Shown here piece by piece: positions 21,075 through 30,670 of a stretch of DNA of 64,000 nucleotides (positions are counted from its first letter, which is position 1; each line of letters opens with the position of its first letter). The notes beneath the pieces were generated by a model, which did not search any database, was not told the DNA's origin, and worked only from the letters and a program-made list of their open reading frames with translations. Made by a program: the position numbers and the translations under genes. The DNA comes from Lentinus brumalis (taxonomy: Eukaryota; Basidiomycota; Agaricomycetes; Polyporales; Polyporaceae), in assembly GCA_001792895.1 (NCBI GenBank), contig MARA01000066.1:1-64000 (forward strand), given 5' to 3'.

Positions 21075-22765
21075 CATCAGTCAAATCTCGCTCCGCGCTA
21101 TGCACCTGTCAACTTCCCGACAAGCACTATGCGCCTGTTGACCTCCCGACAAGCACTATGCGCCTGTTGACCTCCCGACAAGCTCTTTGCATCTCTCAAA
21201 TCCCACTCGGCACTATGCACCTGTCAACTTCCCGACAAGCACTATGCGCCTGTTGACCTCCCGACAAGCGCTTTGCATCTCTCAAATCTCACTCCGCGCT
21301 ATGCACCTGTCAACTTCCCGACAAGCACTATGCACCTGTTGACCTCCCGACAAGTGCTTTGCATCTCTCAAATCCCACTCGGCACTATGCACCTGTCAAC
21401 ATCCCGACAAGCACTATGCACCTGGCAACTTCAGAAAAGCGCTGTGCATCCCTCGCTATGCGCCTGTTGACCTCCCGACAAGCTCTTTGCATCTCTCAAA
21501 TCCCACTCGGCACTATGCACCTGTCAACTTCCCGACAAGCACTATGCGCCTGTTGACCTCCCGACAAGCGCTTTGCATCTCTCAAATCTCACTCCGCGCT
21601 ATGCACCTGTCAACTTCCCGACAAGCACTATGCACCTGTTGACCTCCCGACAAGTGCTTTGCATCTCTCAAATCCCACTCGGCACTATGCACCTGTCAAC
21701 ATCCCGACAAGCACTATGCACCTGGCAACTTCAGAAAAGCGCTGTGCATCCCTCGCTATGCGCCTGTTGACCTCCCGACAAGCACTATGCGCCTGTTGAC
21801 CTCCCGACAAGCTCTTTGCATCTCTCAAATCCCACTCGGCACTATGCACCTGTCAACTTCCCGACAAGCACTATGCGCCTGTTGACCTCCCGACAAGCGC
21901 TTTGCATCTCTCAAATCTCACTCCGCGCTATGCACCTGTCAACTTCCCGACAAGCACTATGCACCTGTTGACCTCCCGACAAGTGCTTTGCATCTCTCAA
22001 ATCCCACTCGGCACTATGCACCTGTCAACATCCCGACAAGCACTATGCACCTGGCAACTTCAGAAAAGCGCTGTGCATCCCTCGCTATGCGCCTGTTGAC
22101 CTCCCGACAAGCTCTTTGCATCTCTCAAATCCCACTCGGCACTATGCACCTGTCAACTTCCCGACAAGCACTATGCACCTGTTGACCTCCCGACAAGCGC
22201 TTTGCATCTCTCAAATCTCACTCCGCGCTATGCACCTGTCAACTTCCCGACAAGCACTATGCACCTGTTGACCGCCCGACAAGTGCTTTGCATCTCTCAA
22301 ATCCCACTCGGCACTATGCACCTGTCAACATCCCGACAAGCACTATGCACCTGGCAACTTCAGAAAAGCGCTGTGCATCCCTCGCTATGCGCCTGTTGAC
22401 CTCCCGACAAGCTCTTTGCATCTCTCAAATCCCACTCGGCACTATGCACCTGTCAACTTCCCGACAAGCACTATGCACCTGTTGACCTCCCGACAAGATG
22501 CGCCTGTTGACCTCCCGACAAGCACTGTGCATCTCTCAAATCTCACTCTGCGCTATGCACCTGTCAACTTCCCGACAAGCACTATGCATCTGGCAACTTT
22601 CGGAAAAGCACTGTGCATCAGTCAAATCTCACTCCGCGCTATGCACCTGTCAACTTCCCGACAAGCACTATGCGCCTGTTGACCTCCCGACAAGTGCTTT
22701 GCATCTCTCAAATCCCACTCGGCACTATGCACCTGTCAACTTCCCGACAAGCACTATCCATCTGT
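21061..22765. repeat. Higher-order minisatellite array, right block
   Basis: Same 29- and 57-bp monomer families as the left block, but with a different higher-order arrangement. Diagnostic units recur at 21273, 21573, 21902 and 22202, spacings of 300, 329 and 300 bp (the 29-bp difference is one monomer). A variant containing AGCTCTTTGCAT is confined to this block, whereas the GTTGACGTCCC variant is confined to the left block. The segment at about 22497-22614 is the same unit that was hit by the LINE at 8660-8776, seen here uninterrupted. The array fades out at about 22760. Confidence 0.88.
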
Positions 22766-23085
22766 TCAAACTCCACCAGATCACTCAAGGTAGGTCCAGA
22801 TGCATTTGCCATCACAACTGTAAGTAGCAACACAACACAAGCTTCGGTGGGTCAGTGGAGGTGCTGACTAGTTCAGCGCAGCATAAACTCACATCGTTAC
22901 TTCGCCCTACATGTCAAGCCACAGGGTATGGCAGCAAGGGACTCAAGGAGGTATGCACCCCCACTTCCCAAACACACATAAACACCTTGCCCACCTGTCC
23001 ATGAATGCATGACGGCCAGTAAGCACCGCAGCACACTCGGACACATCGTCTCACACTGCGCACACATCTCAATTTCCTTCTTCAT
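22766..23085. other. Junction between minisatellite and Ty3/gypsy element
   Basis: Short unique sequence with no gene. This is where the downstream LTR of the minus-strand gypsy element would be expected, but I find no copy of the TGTTGGTGCC terminus (as GGCACCAACA on this strand). Confidence 0.5.
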
Positions 23086-23478
23086 ATGGCTGCTCCTTGG
23101 TGCCGCATCTTCCTCCGGGTCCTGCAGGAGGTGTCTGCGTGCCGGAGCGAGATCTGGAAGCTCCGGCCGGACATGGCTTCCCTGCAGGAGGAGATGTCGG
23201 AGCTGCAGGACGAGATGAGGAAGACGAGGGTGGAGGAGGCCTGGGTCCGGATGGAACTCCAGAAGTTGGACGACTTCCGGAACCGGGCCGGGGCGGTGGA
23301 AGCGTACTTCGCACATTTCCAGGCCGATGAAGCCCCAGAGTTCGGGAGGGAGGAGGATGAGGGTGAGGGGTCCGGGGAGAGTCCGGAGGGAACGGATGGG
23401 CAGGAGTCCGGCAAGGAGCTGGAGAAGACGGGTGAAGGGTCTGAGAAGGGGCCGGAGGGCCAGGGTCCGAAGAAGTGA
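23086..23478 (+). CDS. Antisense coiled-coil ORF in the Ty3/gypsy element
   Basis: A 130-codon ORF starts with ATG at 23086 and ends with TGA. Residues about 15-65 show a heptad-like pattern (LRPDMASLQEEMSELQDEM), predicting a coiled coil. The second half is Glu/Gly/Ser-rich and acidic. It lies beyond the pol 3' end and points in the opposite direction to gag-pol. From memory, similar small coiled-coil ORFs accompany gypsy-type elements in polypore genomes, but I cannot verify that here. It is intact although gag and pol are broken. Function is unknown; oligomerisation through the coiled coil is the only safe prediction. Confidence 0.55.
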   Translation: MAAPWCRIFLRVLQEVSACRSEIWKLRPDMASLQEEMSELQDEMRKTRVEEAWVRMELQKLDDFRNRAGAVEAYFAHFQADEAPEFGREEDEGEGSGESPEGTDGQESGKELEKTGEGSEKGPEGQGPKK

Positions 23479-23715
23479 ACGGAGTCCGAAGTCCGGACGT
23501 CCGTGTAGATAGAAAGAATTGAAATCTTTTCTTGATCAAAAACTGAGTGAAGTCCGAATAAGTGTGATAACAAGCAAGATAGTAAGTAATTGAAAAGGTC
23601 AGAGGGTTTTGTAATAGTATAAGGATGTTTTATAATCAGGATAGAGATGAGTGAATTGAGTAAGTATGAAAGAATAGTCAGATCAGAATGATAATGAAGT
23701 AAGAACTATAAGTAA

Positions 23716-26700
23716 TCAGAGTGAAGCGAGAGGTCCGGGCTTGTCCGGATAGGACCAATGGAAGTCTGCAAGGAGTTCCTGGGTGTGTCCGAGTTCGGTA
23801 GCAAGGATCCATGACGTTTCCTCGTCGGTGCCTTCATATCCGGCCCACCGGACCAGGTACAGGAGTTGACAGGATTGGCACCGGCAATCAATCTTGGAGT
23901 CGAGGATCTCGGAGATTTCGTACTCGGGTTCTCCGTCAATCTCGATTGGAGGGGGCGGAGTTTGGACATGTCCAGGGATGGTGTTCGGAGTTGCGGGTTC
24001 AATCTGGGAGACATGGAATATGGGATGGATAGCCCGCATGGATTCGGGGAGACGGAGGGTGAAGGAGTGAGTTCCGGGCTGAGCGATGATCTCATAAGGG
24101 CCCAAGAACTTTTCTGAGAGCTTCTTGGCGGGGCGAGTGGAACGGATGAACTCGGCTCGGACATAGGCGTAGTCTCCGACCTGGAAGTCCGGAGCTGGAA
24201 GACGATGTTTGTCGGCTTGGACTTGGTAACGGGCCTGAGCTTCAGCGATATGTTCTCGGAGTGCGGAGTGGAGTTCGTCCAGGTCTATGGCGAACTCCGA
24301 GCCCGAGCGGAGGTGAGGTTGCATTCCGGGTAGACGGCTAGTCTGGGATGATAGCCCTTGTTCGCAAAGAAGGGAGAGAGTCCGGTGGTGGCGTTCGGAG
24401 CATTGTTGTACGCGAACTCCGCGAGTGGCAGGAGTTTGGACCAGTTGTCCTGTTGATAGTTGCAGTAGATGCGGAGGTACTGTTCCAGGGTCTGGTTGAC
24501 ACGTTCGGTTTGTCCGTCGCCTTCCGGATGATATCTGGAGGTGAAGTGAAGCTTCATATCGAGAGCTTTGCCGAGGGAACGGAGAGGGAACGGAAGAAGT
24601 GTGAGACGAACTCCGAGCCCCGGTCCGAGGTGACGTGGGAAGGAACTCCGTGCTTGGAGAAGACATGGAGGATGAACAGTTCTGCGAGTTCCTAAGCATT
24701 GAGGGTGTTGTGCGTAGGAATGAAGATGGACTGTTTGGTTAACCGGTCAACTATGACAAGAATCGCGGTATAACCCTCGGAGTCCGGAAGCTGTTCGATG
24801 AGATCCATGGAGATGGAGTTCCACGGTTGTTCGGGGATGGGGAGTTGTTTCAGCGTTCCGTAGGGAAGATGACGAGGGGTTTTGGATCAGGCACAGGTGG
24901 TACAGGATTTGCAGTAGTCCCGGACGAAGATCCGGAGTCCGGGCCAGTTGTAGTCCCAGAGAACGAGATCCTGAGTCTTGTTCTGTCCCCAGTGGCCAGC
25001 CGTTGGATGGTTGTGGCGGGCCGGAGGACGCGTAGACGGAGGTCGCCAAGATCCGGAACATAGATGTGATTGTTGAGACAAAGGAAGCCTTCTGGATTGA
25101 AGGTCCAACGAGGATGATTGGGGTCAGAAGCGGACTTGAGGCCCGCAACGAGCTCCGGGGAGGTGGATCCGGAGTTCTGAGCGGACAGGATGTCCGTCCG
25201 GAGTTGAGTGTCGTCGAGTGCGAACACTGCTCGGAGGACGGGAGGGTGCAGAATCGTCGCCCGGAGGGATGAAGCGAGTTGCTCTTGAGTGAAGACTGGT
25301 CGAAAGTTGTGTGGGTTGACGACGGAGTAGTCACTATCCCCCTCTTTTGGGTAGACGTCCCAACGGCGAGTGAGTGTGTCGGGTTTGGCGCCGAGTTTTC
25401 CGGGGCGGAACCGGACGACCATGTTGAACTGCAACAGGTACTCAGACCAGCGGGCTTGACGGCGGATAAGGAGTTTGGTAGTGGAGAAGTACTCGAGGTT
25501 CTTGTGATCCGTGACGACGTCGACCGGAGTTCCGGAGCCCTCGAGATAGTGCCGCCAAGTCTTGAATGCTTCATAGATAGCGAGTAGTTCCTTGTCGTGG
25601 GTGTCATAGTTCAACTCCGCGCCGGAGAGAGTACGGGAGTGGAAAGCGATGGGATGGAGTTCACCGGAGTCCGAGGTGATGGACAGAATTCCGGCGATGG
25701 CGTAGTCCGAAGTGTCGGTTTCGATGGTGATCTGCCGATCCAATTCCCAGTGATGGAGTACCGGGGCCGTGGTGAACGCCTTCTTGAGAGTGTTGAAAGC
25801 ATCACGGCAGGCGTCGGAGAAGTTCCATGGAACGTTCTTCCGGGTCAGGCGGGTCAATGGAATGACGATCTCGGAGTAGTTGGGAATGAAACGCCGGTAA
25901 AAGTTGGCAAATCCGAGGAACGACTGTATGTCTCGGACCTTCCGGGGTTCTGGCCACTCGAGGATCATCTTGACCTTGTCCGTAGACGTAGTGAGGCCTT
26001 CGGCAGAGAGGATGTAGCCCAGATACTCGACGGACTCCGTGTGGAATTCACATTTGTCCGCGCGAGCGTAGAGTTTGTGGTTCCGGAGATGTCGCAGGAC
26101 TTCTTTGACGTGCTTCCGGTGATCGGCGGGGTTATTGGAGTAGATGAGGATGTCGTCGAGATAGATGACTACGCAAATGTCTAGCAAGTCCGCGAAGATG
26201 TCGTTGACGAAACTTTGAAAGGCTGCCGGAGCGTTGGAAAGTCCAAACGGCATGACGCGCCACTCGAACGAACCGTAGCGAGTATGGAAGGCAGTCTTCC
26301 ACTCATCTCCGGGAGCGATGCGGACTAGGTTGTAAGCGTGCCAGAGGTCGATCTTGGTATAGATACGAGCCCTCCGGGGAGCATCAAGGAGGTCCGAGAT
26401 GAGCGGGAGCAGATAGCAATCCTTCCGAGTGATCTTGTTGAGTCCTCGATAGTCGACACACAAGTGTAGTGAGCCATCTTTCTTTTTGACGAAGAGGACC
26501 GGAGATCCACAGGGGGAGTTCGACGGAGCGATGAACCCCGAGCAGAGATTCTCCTCGATGTATTCTCGGAGGGTATCGAGCTCGAGCTGGGACAGGGAGT
26601 AGATGGGTCCGAGGGGTGGAACAGCACCATCTTCCAGTTCGAGTACGGACGGTGCTCCAGGAGGGTGTCGGCCTTAGCCTTGTTGAAGACATCCGCGAAC

Positions 26701-27403
26701 TCTCGGTACTCTTCCGGAACTCTGGGAGGAAGGTCCGGAGGGGAAGCGTCCAAGACGGACGTGCTACTGTGGCGGACTTGGCAGATAGGTTGGAAGTGAA
26801 ACTCTCTGAGCCCTGGAGCTTACAGGCACACGCGAACGTGGCTGCTCCGATCAGGGAGACCGACGGAGGCTTGGGCGGAGGCCCTGGCGCTCCGGAGTAC
26901 AGTGGAGGTTCCGGACCAGACAGAGGTACGGGACGAGCCGAGGGCGTAGTCCGGAATTGGATGCCATGCGTCTTCCAGTCAATCAACAGATTGTAGTCGG
27001 AGAGCCAGCTGTATCCCAGGACAGCGGAGACGGACTTGTCGAGCAGAGTGACGTAGAAGTCGATGTTCAGAACTTCCCCGGAGGGAAAGTGTACAGGAAG
27101 GGTGGTTATCCGAGTAATAGATGTATTAGATGATCTGTCAAATAAGGACAACCAGAGCGGAGGAATGGGGGATGTCTGAAGTCCGTGCTCGTCGATGAAG
27201 TCCGAATCAATAAAGCAATGCGATGATCCGGAGTCGACTAGAGCCGTGAATGAGTTTTCTAGGTTTTTGGCATAGAGATGGAGGAGCAGAGCAGAAGGGT
27301 CCGAAAGAGCGGAAGCGTTGAGACGGAGTTGCGGTTCCGCGTGGGTCAAGTCAACGCGATCTACACCGCACACGGATTGCGGAGGATTGCAGCCTAGTTT
27401 TTT
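23716..27403 (-). pseudogene. Ty3/gypsy pol (protease, RT, RNase H, integrase, chromodomain), broken
   Basis: Aspartic protease: ALVDSGSSHCFID near 27230. A frameshift near 26755 and another near 26650 precede the RT (CVDYRGLN at 26460, catalytic YLDDILIYS near 26140-26170, then FLGFANFYRRF). RNase H: TIETDTSDYAIAG and VVTDHKNLEYF. After a shift near 25050 comes the integrase HHCC finger (GHWGQN, then CKSCTTC), interrupted by TGA at 24887. The DDE core has [13 protein letters not shown] and VTSDRGSEF, then an in-frame TAG near 24690 and an 11-bp tandem duplication near 24590 that shifts the frame into [18 protein letters not shown] further shift near 24300 opens the C-terminal part with the chromodomain LVRWAGYEGTDEETSW at about 23830. 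At least three stops and five frame changes make it dead, but every domain is present in the usual order. Confidence 0.88.
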
Positions 27404-28815
27404 GGCTCCGCGGGGTCCAGAGTGTTGTCCGGAGCAGCAGGAGCGTCAGGTGCCTGGGCTTGAGCAGCCCGGCCCTTGGCCGCGGTCTTCTTTGGACAGA
27501 CGTCCGCAGTATGACCGGGACCTCCGCAGAAAAGGCAGAGGTTAGCAGCAAAACGCTGCTGACGCTCCTCGGGGGTGAGCTTGCTGTCCTTGCCCAGCTT
27601 GTCCGCGTATGGCTTTGCGGTCTTAGCCGGGGTCTTCGGAGTTGCAGGCTTTGACGAACTCTTCTGGGCGGAGTTGCCCGGAGAAGTCGAGGAACGCGAG
27701 GACTGAGATGGGTAGGATGACGTCGAAGACTTCAGAGTGGAAGAGGACTTTGATCTGGAGGTGGAAGTCCGAGTCTCACGGATCTGCTCGGTCTTGCGTT
27801 CCCAGTAGCGGGTGTCGATGGACTGAGCGAGTTCTCGGAGTTTGTTCAGATCCTTCGGCTTCCCGATCTCCGCAATGCGGTCTTTGAGTCGGGACGGAAG
27901 GCCTTTGTAGAACTGATACCGGAGAGCTTCATTTCCCCACTCGACTTGAGTGGCGAGACGATTGAACTGGGTGATATACCGAGCAACCCTCTGGTTCTCG
28001 GACATAACTAGATTCTCCAGCTCGGCCTCCGCGGTTCCGACGACATTGTAAGGTCCGAAGTTCATACGGAGTTCTTCCTGGAAGACCTCGTAGTCCGAGA
28101 GGAAAACCGGAGGGTTCCCGGACGGAGCTTCGAGGAGGAAGGGTTCGAACCAAGCGAGAGCAGTCCCCTTGAGATGGGAGATTGCATAGGTGACTTTCTT
28201 CTCGTGGGTATCGAACATGTTGGGCCGAGCCTTGAAGACCAGTTCTAGCTGAACGAAGAAGGAACAGAGTTTGGTAGGGTCCGTGCCATCGAACTGGTCC
28301 GGGTCTCAGACATTGTTGCGCTCAAACGCTGTAGGCTTCGGAGGAGCCGGAGGCGGAGCCGGAGCCCGCTGAAGGGACTGCGCGGTTTGAGCCAGGAGGG
28401 TGATAGCAGCCGCTAGATCCTGATTGGTCTGCGACTGGGGGTTAACACCGGCAGATGCCTGAGTGGCCTGAGTTCCGGAGGTCTGAGCACCTCTCGGAGG
28501 TCCGGATGACTGGGCTTGTCCGGATGTTCCAGCCGGAGGGGCCGGGTTCGGTTGAGCTCCAGCATGGGTAGCCCGAGCCTGAGAGGCCGAGCCTTGAGCC
28601 GGAGAGTAGAAGCCCATGGCAGACTGGTCAAAGGGATTGGTAGGAGAGGTGATAGGGAAGACAGGCTGGATGATTGCCGGTGAAGGCGGATGAGTACCGC
28701 CCGGAGACGGCGGAGTGGTGCTGACTGCGGGGAGTTTGCCCCGACGGGTTGGAGTGTCCGCTGGGTCATAACCTGCAGCCTTGGAGATGCGTTCAGTGAA
28801 ACCTTGGAAAGACAT
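27394..28815 (-). pseudogene. Ty3/gypsy gag with one premature stop
   Basis: The ATG at 28815 opens a Pro/Gln/Ser-rich N-terminus. The frame is open to 27394 except for one TGA at 28306-28308, directly before DPDQFDGTDPTKL, the start of the conserved gag capsid core; the lost residue is probably Arg (CGA to TGA). The core continues with ISHLKGTALAWFEPFL and YITQFNRLATQVEWG. Near the end is CLFCGGPGHTADVC, a C-x2-C-x4-H-x4-C nucleocapsid knuckle. The terminal codons form a -1 slippery site followed by TAG. Gag builds the virus-like particle that packages element RNA. Confidence 0.85.
27397..27403 (-). promoter_or_regulatory. Candidate -1 ribosomal frameshift heptamer at the gag stop
   Basis: On the minus strand, gag ends CCA AAA AAC TAG. 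The heptamer A AAA AAC is a canonical X XXY YYZ slippery site in the gag frame with the stop immediately 3'. A -1 slip reads GCC AAA AAA CTA GGC and enters the open pol frame leading to the protease. Function is inferred; I did not identify a downstream pseudoknot. Confidence 0.7.
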
Positions 28816-28832
28816 GATGAATCCTCAAGTTG

Positions 28833-28845
28833 AGTTCTGATATAC
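28833..28845 (-). other. Probable primer-binding site region of the gypsy element
   Basis: The bases just inside the LTR (GTATATCAGAACT on the minus strand) resemble the TGGTATCAGAGC-type primer sites of fungal gypsy elements but differ at several positions. This is the expected place for tRNA priming; the match is only approximate. Confidence 0.45.
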
Positions 28846-29629
28846 TGTTAAGACCGTGCGCGCCGGGACGACGTCCAGTGGAAGTCCGGACAGAGTTACA
28901 GAGTTACGAAGTCCGGATCGAGACGCGCTGAGGGTGAAGACTTCGGCAAAGCGATTGATCAACGCCTTGAGGATCCACGAAGGTCTTCAATTTCGGACAG
29001 ACAAGAGAACCGGGGTTTATACCGGAGCAAGCAACGAGTAAGAAGGTAAGCAAGAGATAATACCAAGCTAGAGAGAAGTCAAGCCAGAGATAAGAAGTCA
29101 AGCAGAAGTCGGAGGTCGGAGGTCAGAGGTCGGAGGTCGGAGGTCGGAGGTCGGAGGTCAGAAGTCCGGTCGGAAGGATCGGACGTTGAGAGAGAGTGAA
29201 CCGAATAGATTGAGCTCAGAGTCGTAACGGGGAGTGTAACGAGATATCAGAACTGAAGTCTAAGTGTGGCTACAAGGAGGCTTATATAGTAAAGTCCGAA
29301 AGTCCGAAGAGGAGTAGCCAAGACATAAGTAAAGGAGGTACGGAACCGGAGTCAGGCGGAAGCAGATGATCAACCAATACAAGGTACAGTAAGATCGAAT
29401 GAAGGACAGATACAATCGAAGATGATCGAATGAACGGAGTCTGATCACGGAGGCGGATGCAAGCGGAAGCAGATGGTCCGGAGTCCGGGTCAAGTAAGAA
29501 GACGATAAGGGGTGAAGTGATCGAGGATAGTATCACATGTAAGAACGAACCGGAGTTGCGGAGTCCGAGGTAGGTCCGGACCGGAGTTGGTGCCTTGTGG
29601 GCATGGAATGTAACAGGTAGGCACCAACA
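28846..29629 (-). repeat. 5' LTR of the Ty3/gypsy element (784 bp)
   Basis: On the minus strand it begins TGTTGGTGCC and ends TTAACA, giving TGTT..AACA inverted ends. A perfect 9-bp inverted repeat GTTGGTGCC/GGCACCAAC (29586-29594 and 29620-29628) forms a stem near the start. A TATATA box lies about 340 bp in. A 7-bp tandem repeat (CGGAGGT, about 7 copies with variants) occupies 29109-29163. No second LTR was found for comparison, so the ends come from motif rules. Confidence 0.7.
29283..29290 (-). promoter_or_regulatory. TATA box of the gypsy LTR
   Basis: ACTATATAAG on the minus strand, inside the LTR and upstream of gag, at a position suited to starting the genomic RNA. Confidence 0.55.
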
Positions 29630-30670
29630 TTAGATAATACATTGGCATCTTGCGCACTGCTTGACGCGTTATGCGGAGCGCTACCACCTCTTACCACCTC
29701 CACGAATCCTACACCATCTGGGAGAGCTCGTGGTCACTATCTCAAAACTCCTTTGGCGACTCGTCAGCGGTTTTCTACAACCACCGCTGCAGCTAAGTAC
29801 CTGGCCAATGAAGATGATGGCTGGCAAATCTTGTCGCCCGAGTGAAACACGGACTTTCATATTCCGCGAGAGAAGGTGCGTGCGTTCACAAGCTGCAGGG
29901 CCGTCGCAACAGTGCCGGAGGTATGGGTAGATGTGGATGAGGACGCAGAGCTATGGGTATAGGTTGATGGGCTGCTGGGCTGCTGGGCACGGATGGGCTG
30001 ACGGGCGTCACGGAGGTATTGGCACGCATTGTATGTCCAGGCCTGAGCAGACTGGAACATTGGAAGTTGCAGTTGGGCGAGCAGGGTGGACGAGAAAGTG
30101 AATATGAGTGACGTCGCACACTCGCATATGTCAAATAATTGTCTGTTGCCGAGTGGGATTGTGTCTACCAAATGGAGCTGGAGTGGGTGTTTCGGGCTCC
30201 GTTTGTTTGCATATGTTTGATGCCAGCCCTCTGTGAGGGGCCAACTTAGCACGTGACTGTCCGGCGCTTGTGCATATTCCAGCCTGAGTCTCGATGCTTT
30301 CGACTTGGATTGACCTTGCCCTCGCCGGGAGATACTTATTGCCCCTCAACTCGAACAGTGGGGTGGGAAGGCGCCTGCATCCTGGCCCATTTGTCCGAAC
30401 TTTTGTACCAGACCTTCCGACGATTTTCGGTCATTTTGTCCGGACTATACGAGGCATGAGCCTTTTGGCCGAGCGATTTTGGGTACCAGGCATCTAGCGC
30501 TATTGTCGGGGGTCCTATCAACCCCCGAGGGGTTGATGCTGCCGACCAGGGCCTTAAGGTTGCTAATGTAAGCGCGGATGCAATATTCAACTATTTATCA
30601 ATCGGTTTAATCGCACCGCCAATCGTTCAGGCAAACTACAGAGAAGATGCCGGCCCATCGACAGTCTGAG
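29630..30670. other. Intergenic, with one short hairpin
   Basis: No gene is supported. ATCAACCCC (30517-30525) pairs with GGGGTTGAT (30529-30537) around a 3-nt loop. It could be a small repeat end; no further structure is recognised. Confidence 0.45.

Larger units (their letters stand above)
23086..29629 (-). mobile_element. Decayed Ty3/gypsy chromovirus with one visible LTR
   Basis: Read on the minus strand it contains a 5' LTR (29629-28846), a primer-site region, gag (28815-27394), pol in a -1 frame with protease, reverse transcriptase, RNase H, integrase and a C-terminal chromodomain (to 23716), then an antisense coiled-coil ORF. Several stops and frameshifts show it is not autonomous. 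The second LTR is not detected next to the minisatellite, so the element is 3'-truncated or rearranged. The chromodomain places it among chromoviruses, which commonly target heterochromatin. Confidence 0.85.

Noticed and set aside
6243..22765. CRISPR-like array
   Set aside because: Repeat units are themselves variable and lie head to tail without unique spacers; the host is eukaryotic and there are no cas genes.
25597..26184. 195-codon plus-strand ORF (Val/Gly/Glu-rich)
   Set aside because: Antisense to the gypsy RT and RNase H, whose motifs are unambiguous on minus.
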